Source: JAPOUP01 sp965199865 (lineage in GTDB: Bacteria; Pseudomonadota; Alphaproteobacteria; Rhodobacterales; Rhodobacteraceae). Taken from it: DNA of 64,000 nucleotides. The translations under genes were made by a program, and so were the position numbers. The stretch is from NCBI GenBank assembly GCA_965199865.1, contig CBDATU010000016.1, forward strand, positions 1 through 64,000, given 5' to 3'. This document shows, piece after piece, positions 1 to 7,567 of the stretch (position 1 is the stretch's first letter; every line of letters begins with the position of its first letter). The notes beneath the pieces were generated by a model. It searched no databases. It was not told the origin of the DNA and saw only the letters and a program-made list of their open reading frames with translations.

Positions 1-973
1 TGCGGGCGAGCAGGTTGAAGAAGGAGCGACGGACCTGCTGCTCGACATCCTCCATGGGCAGACCAAGACGTCGGATCACCTGCAGCGCCTGTTCATAGGC
101 GTAGGCACCAGCGACGTTGAAGTCATAGTGCATCAGCGCGCCGAGGGACTGCATATGCAGCTTACCACCGCTCGGCGTGCGATCGAACCGCCGGGTCATG
201 AAATGGGTCTGGCCGCTTTCCTCGTGCAGGCGGCATTCTTCCATCACGATACCTGCGGCGCGGGCCATCAGATGATAGGCGTATTCAACACGGCCAAATC
301 CCATCGGGTCGGCAAGCTCACGATCCCTGTTTCCGTTCACGCCGTCGAATTTCATGAGCCATTGGGAGAAGCCCTGACCGGCGGGTGCCTGGCCCGACCG
401 GAATTCCCCGGTATCCGGATTCCAGGCGAGCACCGCTTTCGCCCGGGCGCCACCGGCGGACGTGCCGACGCGGAGAATGTCCTCGATCGCGTGCCTGTCA
501 TCCTCACCGGTCAGCCTGCCTTCCAGCGCGATGCGATCATCGAGCACGCGGTTTGCCAGAACCACCAGTGCGTCGATTTCCACCTTTCGTGAGATGCCAG
601 GCGCCTCTTTCAACCTAGGGCGGAATTCGAGAGCTCCCATGCCGCGTGAGCCGGTGTAGCAGAGGCGTTCGACCGGCGTGAAACTGCCCGGCTCGCGCCC
701 ACGCGCCGATAGCCAGGCATTGATCAGTGTATTGCCGAACCTGTCGGGCAGGCTGTCGGCAAGCATGCCGGGCAGGCCCCTGAAGGTCTCGCGCGAAAGC
801 GATGAAAACGCGTAGGGCGCATCCGTGAGCGGCATCACCATGGGTGCGACTTCGATGCCGGATCGGGCGAACTCGGGTGTATACTGAAAGACGGCGAGAC
901 CGCGATCAGGCAGCCAGGTGACGGCCCCGATGTCTTGACCCCAAAGGATGACACGGGCCGTGGTTGTGGTCAT
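1..973 (-). CDS. hipA: HipA-family Ser/Thr kinase toxin, partial
   Basis: Toxin of a type II HipBA module. HipA kinases phosphorylate aminoacyl-tRNA synthetases (GltX in E. coli) and cause growth arrest or persistence. The first 324 residues are visible, open to the window edge. The start ATG overlaps the hipB stop in ATGA, which indicates translational coupling. Visible features are the HipA N-terminal domain (about 1-110) and the glycine-rich ATP loop VGTSAGGARAKA at 169-180. The frame leaves the window right after FNLLAR, just before where the family's catalytic NxDDH motif should lie, so catalytic competence cannot be judged here. No nonsense codon or frameshift is seen in this part. Confidence 0.9.
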   Translation of the reverse strand, partial: MTTTTARVILWGQDIGAVTWLPDRGLAVFQYTPEFARSGIEVAPMVMPLTDAPYAFSSLSRETFRGLPGMLADSLPDRFGNTLINAWLSARGREPGSFTPVERLCYTGSRGMGALEFRPRLKEAPGISRKVEIDALVVLANRVLDDRIALEGRLTGEDDRHAIEDILRVGTSAGGARAKAVLAWNPDTGEFRSGQAPAGQGFSQWLMKFDGVNGNRDRELADPMGFGRVEYAYHLMARAAGIVMEECRLHEESGQTHFMTRRFDRTPSGGKLHMQSLGALMHYDFNVAGAYAYEQALQVIRRLGLPMEDVEQQVRRSFFNLLAR

Positions 974-1338
974 GCCTCATCCTCGCCCTCATCACCCCAT
1001 GTCCAAGCTGAGGACGAGGATTCGGTGCTCCTTCTAGAGGCACGCTGGCGCTCGCTGCCGCCAAGTCGAATACGGTCCACGGGACGGATACCGGGGTCGG
1101 GGAGGAGAGCGACGAGGTGATCGGTGAGACGAAGGGCCTGCATGATCCGGACAAAGGAATCGAGCGATACAGGTTTGCCGTCAGAGAGCCGGGTCAGGGT
1201 GCTCCGTGACACGCCGGCCTCCTTTGCCAGGTCGACCTGGGCAATGTTTCGGCTCAGCCGGATATCATTGAGGCGCTTACCGAGCGCTTTGATGATTGTC
1301 TCGCTTGATGCGATTGTGAAATCAATATTATGCGTCAT
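970..1338 (-). CDS. hipB: HipB-like XRE antitoxin/repressor
   Basis: A 122-residue helix-turn-helix protein immediately upstream of hipA, overlapping it by 4 bp. The HTH lies at about residues 30-60 (around VDLAKEAGVSRSTLTRLSDG). The C-terminal tail is polar and acidic. In this family the protein neutralises HipA and represses its own operon. The start ATG has an AAGGAG ribosome-binding site about 15 nt upstream. That is rather far, so a slightly different start is possible. The upstream region is AT-rich with a 12-bp palindrome that could be the operator. Confidence 0.85.
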   Translation of the reverse strand: MTHNIDFTIASSETIIKALGKRLNDIRLSRNIAQVDLAKEAGVSRSTLTRLSDGKPVSLDSFVRIMQALRLTDHLVALLPDPGIRPVDRIRLGGSERQRASRRSTESSSSAWTWGDEGEDEA

Positions 1339-1380
1339 TTTTAGAGCTTTAACTCCTTTATATCTTTTTGTGCCGTATAT

Positions 1381-1392
1381 ATAACGCGTTAT
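1381..1392. promoter_or_regulatory. candidate HipB operator palindrome
   Basis: ATAACGCGTTAT is a perfect 12-bp palindrome, 43 bp upstream of the hipB start, in an AT-rich promoter-like stretch (1340-1400). Its symmetry and position fit autoregulation by HipB. The binding is inferred. Confidence 0.45.
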
Positions 1393-1859
1393 GGATTATT
1401 GCAATGATGAACTTATACAGCGTCAAAAGTCACTCATAATACCGGGAATAGGCATTCAATAGGTCAAAATCCAATCATTGTCAGACTCTGGGATAGGCGT
1501 CGAAAGTGGGGGCCAACACCACTTTCCCCGCCACCCGTTCGACGGAAGGTTCGAAGAGCCGCCGCCCCGCGGTCTGGGCCAACCCAAGCCCGCTTTCCGG
1601 GATCGGGTTCACGCGGGTCGGCAGGCAGATGACGGGCTGGCCGGGGAGTTCGAGGAAGGGCGCGGCATCGCGTTCGGTTCGGATAGCATGTCCTGACCGG
1701 TACATGAAGTTCAGGAGATATATGTGTTCAATGGGAAGTCCGCGGCGGCGGTGTCCCGAACCGAATTCCGGAGCGCATCCGGGTCATGCGGACCGGGACC
1801 TCCACCGGCACCATGTCGCCGACGAGTGCGCAAGGCGCGAACCGCGGGTAGGAGCCTCC
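1393..1859. other. non-coding stretch, no recognised gene
   Basis: Short open frames exist on both strands (for example 1481-1705 on the minus strand), but none shows a recognisable family or a good ribosome-binding site. It separates hipBA from the rpn unit. Confidence 0.4.
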
Positions 1860-1960
1860 GCTTTCAGCAAGGCTCATTTGATGAATCATGGTGCTCTCCG
1901 GCGGGATTGACGCAGCACGCTGCAGGGAACCGGAATTCTCCCGGAGCATTTGCGTGAATG
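1860..1960 (-). repeat. left copy of inverted repeat flanking rpn
   Basis: Read on the minus strand, this segment resembles 3138-3238 on the plus strand. Both begin CATTCA-GC-AAT, both contain AATCCCGCCGGA in the middle, and both end near ATGAGC-TT. The similarity is imperfect but runs over about 100 bp, so the two copies form a large inverted repeat around the rpn gene. Confidence 0.65.
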
Positions 1961-2076
1961 CCCCGTGTCCGTGGCGATGGTTCGCCATCCCTGTCCCATG
2001 ACCGCCATGAAAGACCTCCCCGCCGCTTCCGTCCGCGCCGAACGGCGGGAACCGGGGAAACGCTCTCCGGCGGGGC

Positions 2077-3087
2077 TCAGCCTTCCGCGCCGAGCACGGT
2101 CTCGAGGCTGTCGGCGTCCATGATCCGGTCCACCCAGGCGTCGCGCTGCCCGGGAGCCGCAGAGGCGATGCGTTCCAGGGCCGTCCGGGGAAGGGGGCCG
2201 AACCGGCGCTCCAGAAGCCGGACCAGCGTGCGCGTCTCTCCCTTCGCCTCTCCCTCAGCGATTCCCTCGGCGAATCCTTTCGCCTCTCCCTGTTCCAGGA
2301 ACATTTCCGCGATCGTGCGCACACCGCCCTCCATTCCTTCGTCCCGCACCGCCCGCAGCTTCCCGCGCAGCTCGTCAAGGTCGCTCTCTGGATAGGTCCG
2401 GAACATATACCCGATGACCTGACCCCGCAAGTCCGGATCCCCGGCCAGGCCCTCCGCCACCACCTCCAGCAGTTGGACCGCACGGTGGGTGAGCGCGAGG
2501 AATCCGGCCCTGAGCGCAGCGTCGTGCGACAGCCTCTCCGGCGGCAGGTCCCGCAGGAGGCAAAGGACGAACCGTCCGCCCGGCAGGAATACCAGCTCGG
2601 GATCCTCCGTCGCGATCATGTCGGCCAGCCCGTCCGGAACCGTCCAGCGGGGCTCCCCGTGGTAAAGAACCAGCGGGATGATCGGCGGCAGGGCACGCAG
2701 CCGGGCCGCCTGTCCACCCGCCCAGCGGGTCCATATCCGCACCATGTAGCCCGCCAGCTGCAGCGGGAGGCCCGGATCCGGATGGCTCTTGTGCTCGGCG
2801 AGGACGTAGACCAGGCCCGGGTCACCCGAAGCGAGCTCCACCTCGAACAGCATGTCGGAGCGGCTTTCCCGCAGGTCCCCGTCCACGAAGGTTCCGTCCA
2901 CCGGCCTCGGCGGCGTCTCCGCCAGGAGCCCGGCGATCCGCTCCGGCAGGTGGTCGCGCAGCAGCGCCGCGGCGCGGCCGGGATCGGAGACCAGGGCCCG
3001 GAACAGCGCATCATGCGGCGTGGCCGGGAGCGTTCCCGCCCCTTCCCCTTCCCCGCGTTCCCGAGTGCGTTTCCCGTTCCCCGCCAT
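2077..3087 (-). CDS. Rpn-family recombination-promoting nuclease (Transposase_31-like)
   Basis: 336 residues, typical of the Rpn/YhgA family. These are PD-(D/E)XK nucleases that raise RecA-independent recombination in E. coli. The N-terminus (HDALFRALVSDP) matches the family opening. The nuclease core is visible around DMLFEVELASG and VLAEHKSHPD at about residues 80-105, with Asp, Glu and the ExK motif present. The C-terminal half is helical and carries a glutamate/glycine-rich repeat (EGIAEGEAKGE) at about 275-290, common in these proteins. It has no obvious partner gene. It lies between ~100-bp imperfect inverted repeats, suggesting it moved or was copied as a unit. Confidence 0.88.
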   Translation of the reverse strand: MAGNGKRTRERGEGEGAGTLPATPHDALFRALVSDPGRAAALLRDHLPERIAGLLAETPPRPVDGTFVDGDLRESRSDMLFEVELASGDPGLVYVLAEHKSHPDPGLPLQLAGYMVRIWTRWAGGQAARLRALPPIIPLVLYHGEPRWTVPDGLADMIATEDPELVFLPGGRFVLCLLRDLPPERLSHDAALRAGFLALTHRAVQLLEVVAEGLAGDPDLRGQVIGYMFRTYPESDLDELRGKLRAVRDEGMEGGVRTIAEMFLEQGEAKGFAEGIAEGEAKGETRTLVRLLERRFGPLPRTALERIASAAPGQRDAWVDRIMDADSLETVLGAEG

Positions 3088-3137
3088 GGCGGCACGTTAG
3101 CGCCGGACCGTCCGGGTGTCCACCGGCGCCGGGAGGG

Positions 3138-3238
3138 CATTCATGCGAATCTACCCGGGAAATGCTGTCCATTTCCTCAGCGCACTACCGGAATCCCGCC
3201 GGAACGCATTACGATTCTTCAGATGAGCTTTCAGCAAA
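3138..3238 (+). repeat. right copy of inverted repeat flanking rpn
   Basis: Counterpart of 1860-1960 in opposite orientation. Shared blocks include CATTCA-GC-AAT at the outer start, AATCCCGCCGGA in the middle, and ATGAGCTTTCAGCAA against ATGAGCCTTGCTGAA at the inner end. Confidence 0.65.
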
Positions 3239-3288
3239 GGCCTGCCGACGAGTTCAGGGTTGGATCATTCCGGAAATATCCGTCTGCG

Positions 3289-3486
3289 CTATCCCACGCC
3301 GCGCCTGGCTAGCGCCAGCGCTTCTGACAGAACCTGTCCATCACCGATGTGGTTTGCCAGTATCATGATCAACTGCGCGTTCAGAGCCTGGCTCTGCACA
3401 TCGTCAAGGCCTTTGTGCGCCCCTAGCAGCTCAGCGTAGAACCCGTCATGGTCAACGAGGTTCGGAGTATCGATCAAGGCGGTCAT
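3289..3486 (-). CDS. DUF2783 small protein, possible hydroxylase coupling partner
   Basis: A 65-residue protein of the DUF2783 type (TALIDTPNLVDHDGFYAELL, then ALNAQLIMILANHIGD). Its ATG overlaps the stop of the flavin monooxygenase in ATGA, so the two are translationally coupled. No signal peptide or metal-binding motif is visible. In Pseudomonas putida U, 3-hydroxyphenylacetate 6-hydroxylase consists of a flavoprotein (MhaA) and a small partner (MhaB) and makes homogentisate. By size and context this protein could play the MhaB part. That is an inference from gene order, not a sequence match I can verify. It is the last gene of the homogentisate operon. Confidence 0.75.
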   Translation of the reverse strand: MTALIDTPNLVDHDGFYAELLGAHKGLDDVQSQALNAQLIMILANHIGDGQVLSEALALARRGVG

Positions 3487-5033
3487 TCGCGTCTCCAGAT
3501 ACTGGAAATCGTCCTTTCGACAGCTGCCGGATTCGGATAGGGCCAGCGTGCAGCAATAACCTGGTCGGGACGGATAAGGTAGACCGCTGCAGTGGCGTTA
3601 CCAAGATATCGGTCACGCAGCAGGCTCGAGACCCGAGGTGCCAGCGCATCCGCGCTGTCGATTCCGGGCATTTCACATCCCAGCGCCAGCACTACCATAC
3701 GCCCGCCAAGCTCATTCAGGAGCCATCCACCTTCAAGCGGAGCGTCCGGCGCAACCGATCCGGGCCTTGACACCGCTGGCATCGCTCCGTCACTGGCCCC
3801 ATCGCTCGGATAGACGCATGGTACCGAGAGCCGCCCCGAGTTGACCCAGTTCCGGGCGAATGGCGCCTTGGCAGCAAGCGCAAGTGCCTGGTCACGAAAC
3901 AGACGCTCAATACCGGCGTCGGGTGTCATGAATCTCGTCGTGCGGGAGGAACTGGCCAAGTTTTCATCGGCAGCGAATGTCCGCTCCATGTTGTAATCTT
4001 CGAGAACAGCCTCAGGTGACCAGCCCTTCAGAACCGCAGCCAAGCGCCAGCCAAGCGCGTCAACATCCTGAAGGCCGCTATTGCCGCCGCGTGCGCCGAA
4101 CGGCGATACTATATGGGCGCTGTCGCCTGCAAAAATCACCCGCCCGTGGACAAAATCCCGGAGCCGTCGACACTGGAAGGTATAGACACTGACCCAGTCC
4201 ACCCGGAAATCGGAATGGCCAACGACACGCTCAATGCGCGGGATGAAATTTTCCGGTTTTTTCTCCAGTTCAGGGTCGGCATCCCAGCCAAGCTGAAGAT
4301 CAATCCGGTAGATGCTGTCGGGCTGCTTGTGAAGAAGGGCTGACTGACCGCCGTGAAACGTCGGCTCGAACCAGAACCGACGTTCGGAGGGCAGTTCCGT
4401 CCTCAACTCGATGTCGGCGATCAGGAAACGCTCCTCGAACAGCTCTCCATCGAAATCGAGTCCCATCCGTTCCCGAACTGATGACTTCGCTCCGTCGCAT
4501 GCGATCAGATAGTCGGCTTCGAGTTCATAGTTTCCTTCCGGTGTCTCAATTTCGGCTCGCACGGTATCGCCGGTCCGTACAACGTCCGAAACCCGGTTTC
4601 TGAATCGTATCTCCACCAAAGGGTTCGCCTGAGCGGCGTCGATCAGGTATTCCTCAACATAGTATTGCTGCAGGTTGACGAAGGCTGGCATCTTATGCCC
4701 ATCCTCCGGCAGCAGATCGAAACTGAACACCTCGTCATCACGGTAGTAGGTGCGACCAACCTTCCAGGTCACGCCTTTCTGAAGGCAGCGCCCACCCACT
4801 CCAATCCGGTCCAGAATTTCCAGAGAGCGTTTCGACCAGCAGATCGCTCGGCTTCCAACCGAAACAACATTGTTGTCGTCCAGTACGGTACTGGGCACGC
4901 CGTGGTTCGCGAGTTCCAGAGCCATGGCCAGACCAATTGGTCCAGCACCGACGATCAGCACTCTGTGCCGGTCTTCGCTTGAGTCCAGTCCCGGAGGACG
5001 GATGAAGGGATAGGGATGATGGACGTAAGGCAT
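3483..5033 (-). CDS. FAD-dependent aromatic monooxygenase (MhpA/MhaA-like)
   Basis: A 516-residue class A flavoprotein hydroxylase. The dinucleotide-binding motif VLIVGAGPIGLAMALEL is at about residues 25-41. The second FAD motif, GRVIFAGDSAHIVSPFGARG, is near residue 300, with the GD pair that contacts the ribityl chain. A C-terminal thioredoxin-like region completes the usual PheA/MhpA layout. It lies downstream of hmgA, fahA and a metallo-hydrolase, followed by an overlapping DUF2783 gene. This suggests hydroxylation of an arylacetate or similar phenol to homogentisate, as in the Mha pathway. The exact substrate cannot be read from sequence. NAD(P)H and FAD are the expected cofactors. The frame is intact. 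Confidence 0.85.
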   Translation of the reverse strand: MPYVHHPYPFIRPPGLDSSEDRHRVLIVGAGPIGLAMALELANHGVPSTVLDDNNVVSVGSRAICWSKRSLEILDRIGVGGRCLQKGVTWKVGRTYYRDDEVFSFDLLPEDGHKMPAFVNLQQYYVEEYLIDAAQANPLVEIRFRNRVSDVVRTGDTVRAEIETPEGNYELEADYLIACDGAKSSVRERMGLDFDGELFEERFLIADIELRTELPSERRFWFEPTFHGGQSALLHKQPDSIYRIDLQLGWDADPELEKKPENFIPRIERVVGHSDFRVDWVSVYTFQCRRLRDFVHGRVIFAGDSAHIVSPFGARGGNSGLQDVDALGWRLAAVLKGWSPEAVLEDYNMERTFAADENLASSSRTTRFMTPDAGIERLFRDQALALAAKAPFARNWVNSGRLSVPCVYPSDGASDGAMPAVSRPGSVAPDAPLEGGWLLNELGGRMVVLALGCEMPGIDSADALAPRVSSLLRDRYLGNATAAVYLIRPDQVIAARWPYPNPAAVERTISSIWRRE

Positions 5034-5081
5034 TTCAGACTCTCAATTCCACGGCCTGCGGGATCGACCGAAGCGAACGGG

Positions 5082-6032
5082 TCATCCCTGAAGCTGCTCC
5101 CACATCGCCAGATCCCGTTCGGCGGTCCAGATCCTTGGCGTATCAATGCCGCGGGCCTCGTCAAAGGCTCGGGCCACGTTGAAAGGCAGGCAGTGCTCAT
5201 AGATTGCGAAGTCGGCGAATTTCGAATCGCATTCCCCACGCACCGCGTCCCAGGCATCCTTCAGCGATCCTCCCCGGGCGGCCACCCTTGCTGCGGGGCG
5301 GTATGTACTCTCGACAAAGTCACGGGTGCAGTCAATTGCCGCTTCCACTGCAGCATGTCCGATCAACGCATCTCCCCGACCCGGTGCGATGCTGGCCGGA
5401 CCGAACATCGAGACATTGTCGAGCGTGTCTCCCCAATCACCGAAATGTCCGTCCCCACAATAGCAGGCGGAACGGAATTCGACTATATCGCCCGTGAACA
5501 TCACCTCCTGGTCCGGCACCCAGATCACCGCATCGCCGGCCGTGTGCGCCCGGCCCAGATGCATGATGTCGATCCTGCGACTGCCCAGATAGACCGTCAT
5601 CGAGTCGCTGAATGTGGTGGTGGGCCAGGTCAGGCCGGGGATTCCTTCGTGCCCCTGAAACAGCCGGGGAAAGCGCTGGAACTCGCTGTCCCAGTCCTCC
5701 TGCCCCCGTTCGGCAACCATGGCGCGGGCGACATCGGACATGATGACCTGTGGCGCGCTGTAGGCGCTCGCTCCCAGCACACGCACCGCGTGATAATGCG
5801 TCAGCACCAGATGACTGACAGGTTTGTCCGTCACTTCCCGAATGCAGTCGATCACCTTGCCTGCGAGCAGCGGCGTGGCCTGCGCTTCCACGACCATTAC
5901 GCTGTCATCGCCAATGATTACGCCTGAATTCGGGTCGCCTTCGGCGGTGAATGCGTAAAGCCCTTCGCCAATTTCGGTGAAGCTGGTCTGTTTTTCGGTC
6001 AAATCGCCCTGTGACGCGAATTCCGTTGCCAT
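5082..6032 (-). CDS. MBL-fold metallo-hydrolase with altered metal motif
   Basis: A 316-residue metallo-beta-lactamase-fold protein in the homogentisate operon. The first metal motif, normally HxHxDH, reads HYHAVR at THYHAVRVLGASAY. The two leading histidines remain, but the Asp-His pair is Val-Arg. Later ligands look present: His in LGRAHTAGD and Asp in MFTGDIVE. A single-metal site or a non-hydrolytic role is therefore likely. I recall this HYHAVRVLG variant as conserved in proteobacterial relatives, which would argue against a random defect. The start ATG is followed by a normal N-terminus. Its reaction is unknown. Its position between fahA and the monooxygenase suggests a thioester or lactone step in aromatic catabolism. 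Confidence 0.8.
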   Translation of the reverse strand: MATEFASQGDLTEKQTSFTEIGEGLYAFTAEGDPNSGVIIGDDSVMVVEAQATPLLAGKVIDCIREVTDKPVSHLVLTHYHAVRVLGASAYSAPQVIMSDVARAMVAERGQEDWDSEFQRFPRLFQGHEGIPGLTWPTTTFSDSMTVYLGSRRIDIMHLGRAHTAGDAVIWVPDQEVMFTGDIVEFRSACYCGDGHFGDWGDTLDNVSMFGPASIAPGRGDALIGHAAVEAAIDCTRDFVESTYRPAARVAARGGSLKDAWDAVRGECDSKFADFAIYEHCLPFNVARAFDEARGIDTPRIWTAERDLAMWEQLQG

Positions 6033-6178
6033 GGAGAACCCTCAGTTTGAGCGGGCCCGGCCCGCGATTGGCGCGAACCGCGTATGCGACGGTTCGCTGA
6101 TCGATTGTAATGGACGAGCGCTTGGCCCGCGACCGGAACAGCCGTCGCCAACCCGAATTACACGTCCGTCAAAACCGG

Positions 6179-7450
6179 TTAATATGGAAGCCGCTCCGGT
6201 TCCAGTGCCGCGACCACCCTGCCGACGCATTCCCCGAAGCCAATCCGGTAACCATCTCCATTGGCCATGCCTGAAATGGTCAGCGTATCGCCGTCCTCAA
6301 TGAATGACCGGGATTCGCCGGTATCCAGCGTAAGCGGCTCCCTGCCGCCCCAGCTCAGCTCCAGCAGGCTGCCGCGTTCCGGCTTTGAGGGGCCGGAAAT
6401 CGTACCGGATCCGAGGAGGTCGCCGACATTCATTGGAGCGCCGGCGGTCGTGTGATGCGCGAGCTGCTGCTGAAACGAGTAGTAGATCTCGCGATAGTTC
6501 GTGCGTGCTACAATCGTCGGTCTGGCCGCGCGTTCTGGCTGGATCGAGACCGTGAGAGCGATGTCATAGAGCATCGGTCCCGGTTCTCGCAGATAGGGCA
6601 GCAGTTCCCGTTCGCGCTCAGGAGTCGGACACCGGAACGGCTCCAGCGCAGCCTTGGTGACGATCCACGGGCTGATGCTTGTGGCCGTTGCCTTGGCCTG
6701 GAAAGGGCCTAGCGGCTGGTATTCCCATGCCTGGATGTCACGGGCGGACCAGTCATTGAGCAATACATAGCCAAAGATCATCCCATCGGCCTGCGCGACG
6801 GAGACGGGCCTGTCCGAGCGCTGGCCAACGATGGCGCCCATTTCCAGTTCGATGTCAAAGCGCCGACTGGGCTGGAACGCCGGCTTGTCCCTATCAGGTG
6901 CCTTGACCTGTCCCCAGGGGCGGCGAATTTCGGTTCCGCTGACCACCACGGAAGAGGCGCGACCGTTATAGCCGATCGGGATATGCAGCCAGTTTGGCGG
7001 AAGCGCGTTCTCGGGACCGCGGAACATGGTTCCCACATTGAAGGCATGATGCCTACCAGCGTAGAAATCAGTGTATTCGGCGACGCTGAACGGCATATGC
7101 AGCTCCGCTTCCGCCATGGGAAACAGATGCGGCTCAAGCTCTGCCCGATAGGTGGACTCCTGGCCCAGCAGCTTCATCAATTCCGCACGAAATTCGGACC
7201 ATGCCGCCTGTCCAAGCTGCATGAAGGCATTCCAGGAGGGCGTCTCGAAAACGCCAGACCGCGAGCCGGCCTGGAGAATGCCCGCCTTCTCAAGGCCCGA
7301 GACATCCAGAACGCGGTCCCCGATGGCCACACCACAACGCCTGGCGCCGTTGGCCGAAAACACGCCATACGGAAGGTTGTTGAGAGGAAATCCAGTCTCG
7401 GGTGAGTTCGCGCTCTCGACCCAGCTATAGATTAGAGGCATCTTCGGCAT
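6179..7450 (-). CDS. fahA: fumarylacetoacetase
   Basis: Cleaves fumarylacetoacetate to fumarate and acetoacetate, the last step of tyrosine/homogentisate catabolism. At 423 residues it has the normal length. The N-terminal SH3-like domain begins with FPLNNLPYGVFSANGARRCGVAIGD. The catalytic domain carries FDIELEMGAIVG (metal-binding acidic residues) and the family signature LNDWSARDIQAWEYQPLG. The GSGTISGP segment and C-terminal GDTLTISG are also typical. It follows hmgA by 114 bp on the same strand, so the two form the operon core. Cytoplasmic. No defects seen. Confidence 0.96.
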   Translation of the reverse strand: MPKMPLIYSWVESANSPETGFPLNNLPYGVFSANGARRCGVAIGDRVLDVSGLEKAGILQAGSRSGVFETPSWNAFMQLGQAAWSEFRAELMKLLGQESTYRAELEPHLFPMAEAELHMPFSVAEYTDFYAGRHHAFNVGTMFRGPENALPPNWLHIPIGYNGRASSVVVSGTEIRRPWGQVKAPDRDKPAFQPSRRFDIELEMGAIVGQRSDRPVSVAQADGMIFGYVLLNDWSARDIQAWEYQPLGPFQAKATATSISPWIVTKAALEPFRCPTPERERELLPYLREPGPMLYDIALTVSIQPERAARPTIVARTNYREIYYSFQQQLAHHTTAGAPMNVGDLLGSGTISGPSKPERGSLLELSWGGREPLTLDTGESRSFIEDGDTLTISGMANGDGYRIGFGECVGRVVAALEPERLPY

Positions 7451-7511
7451 TCCCAGTGCTGGCCTGCCGGAAACATCCCGCCAGGCGTCAGGATCAATAG
7501 GAGCGATAGCG

Positions 7512-7567
7512 GGATTTCGGATCCAATGAAATCCGGAATCGCGTCCAATGCTGAACGCAAGCGTTCA
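7512..7567. repeat. two small hairpins between hmgA and fahA
   Basis: GGATTTC (7512-7518) pairs with GAAATCC (7528-7534). TGAACGC-AA-GCGTTCA (7552-7567) overlaps the hmgA stop codon. Neither is followed by a T-run on the minus strand. They are more likely RNA-stability or attenuation structures than terminators. Confidence 0.35.

Noticed and set aside
5016..5927. 303-residue plus-strand open frame
   Set aside because: Antisense to the metallo-hydrolase; no ribosome-binding site and no recognisable domain.
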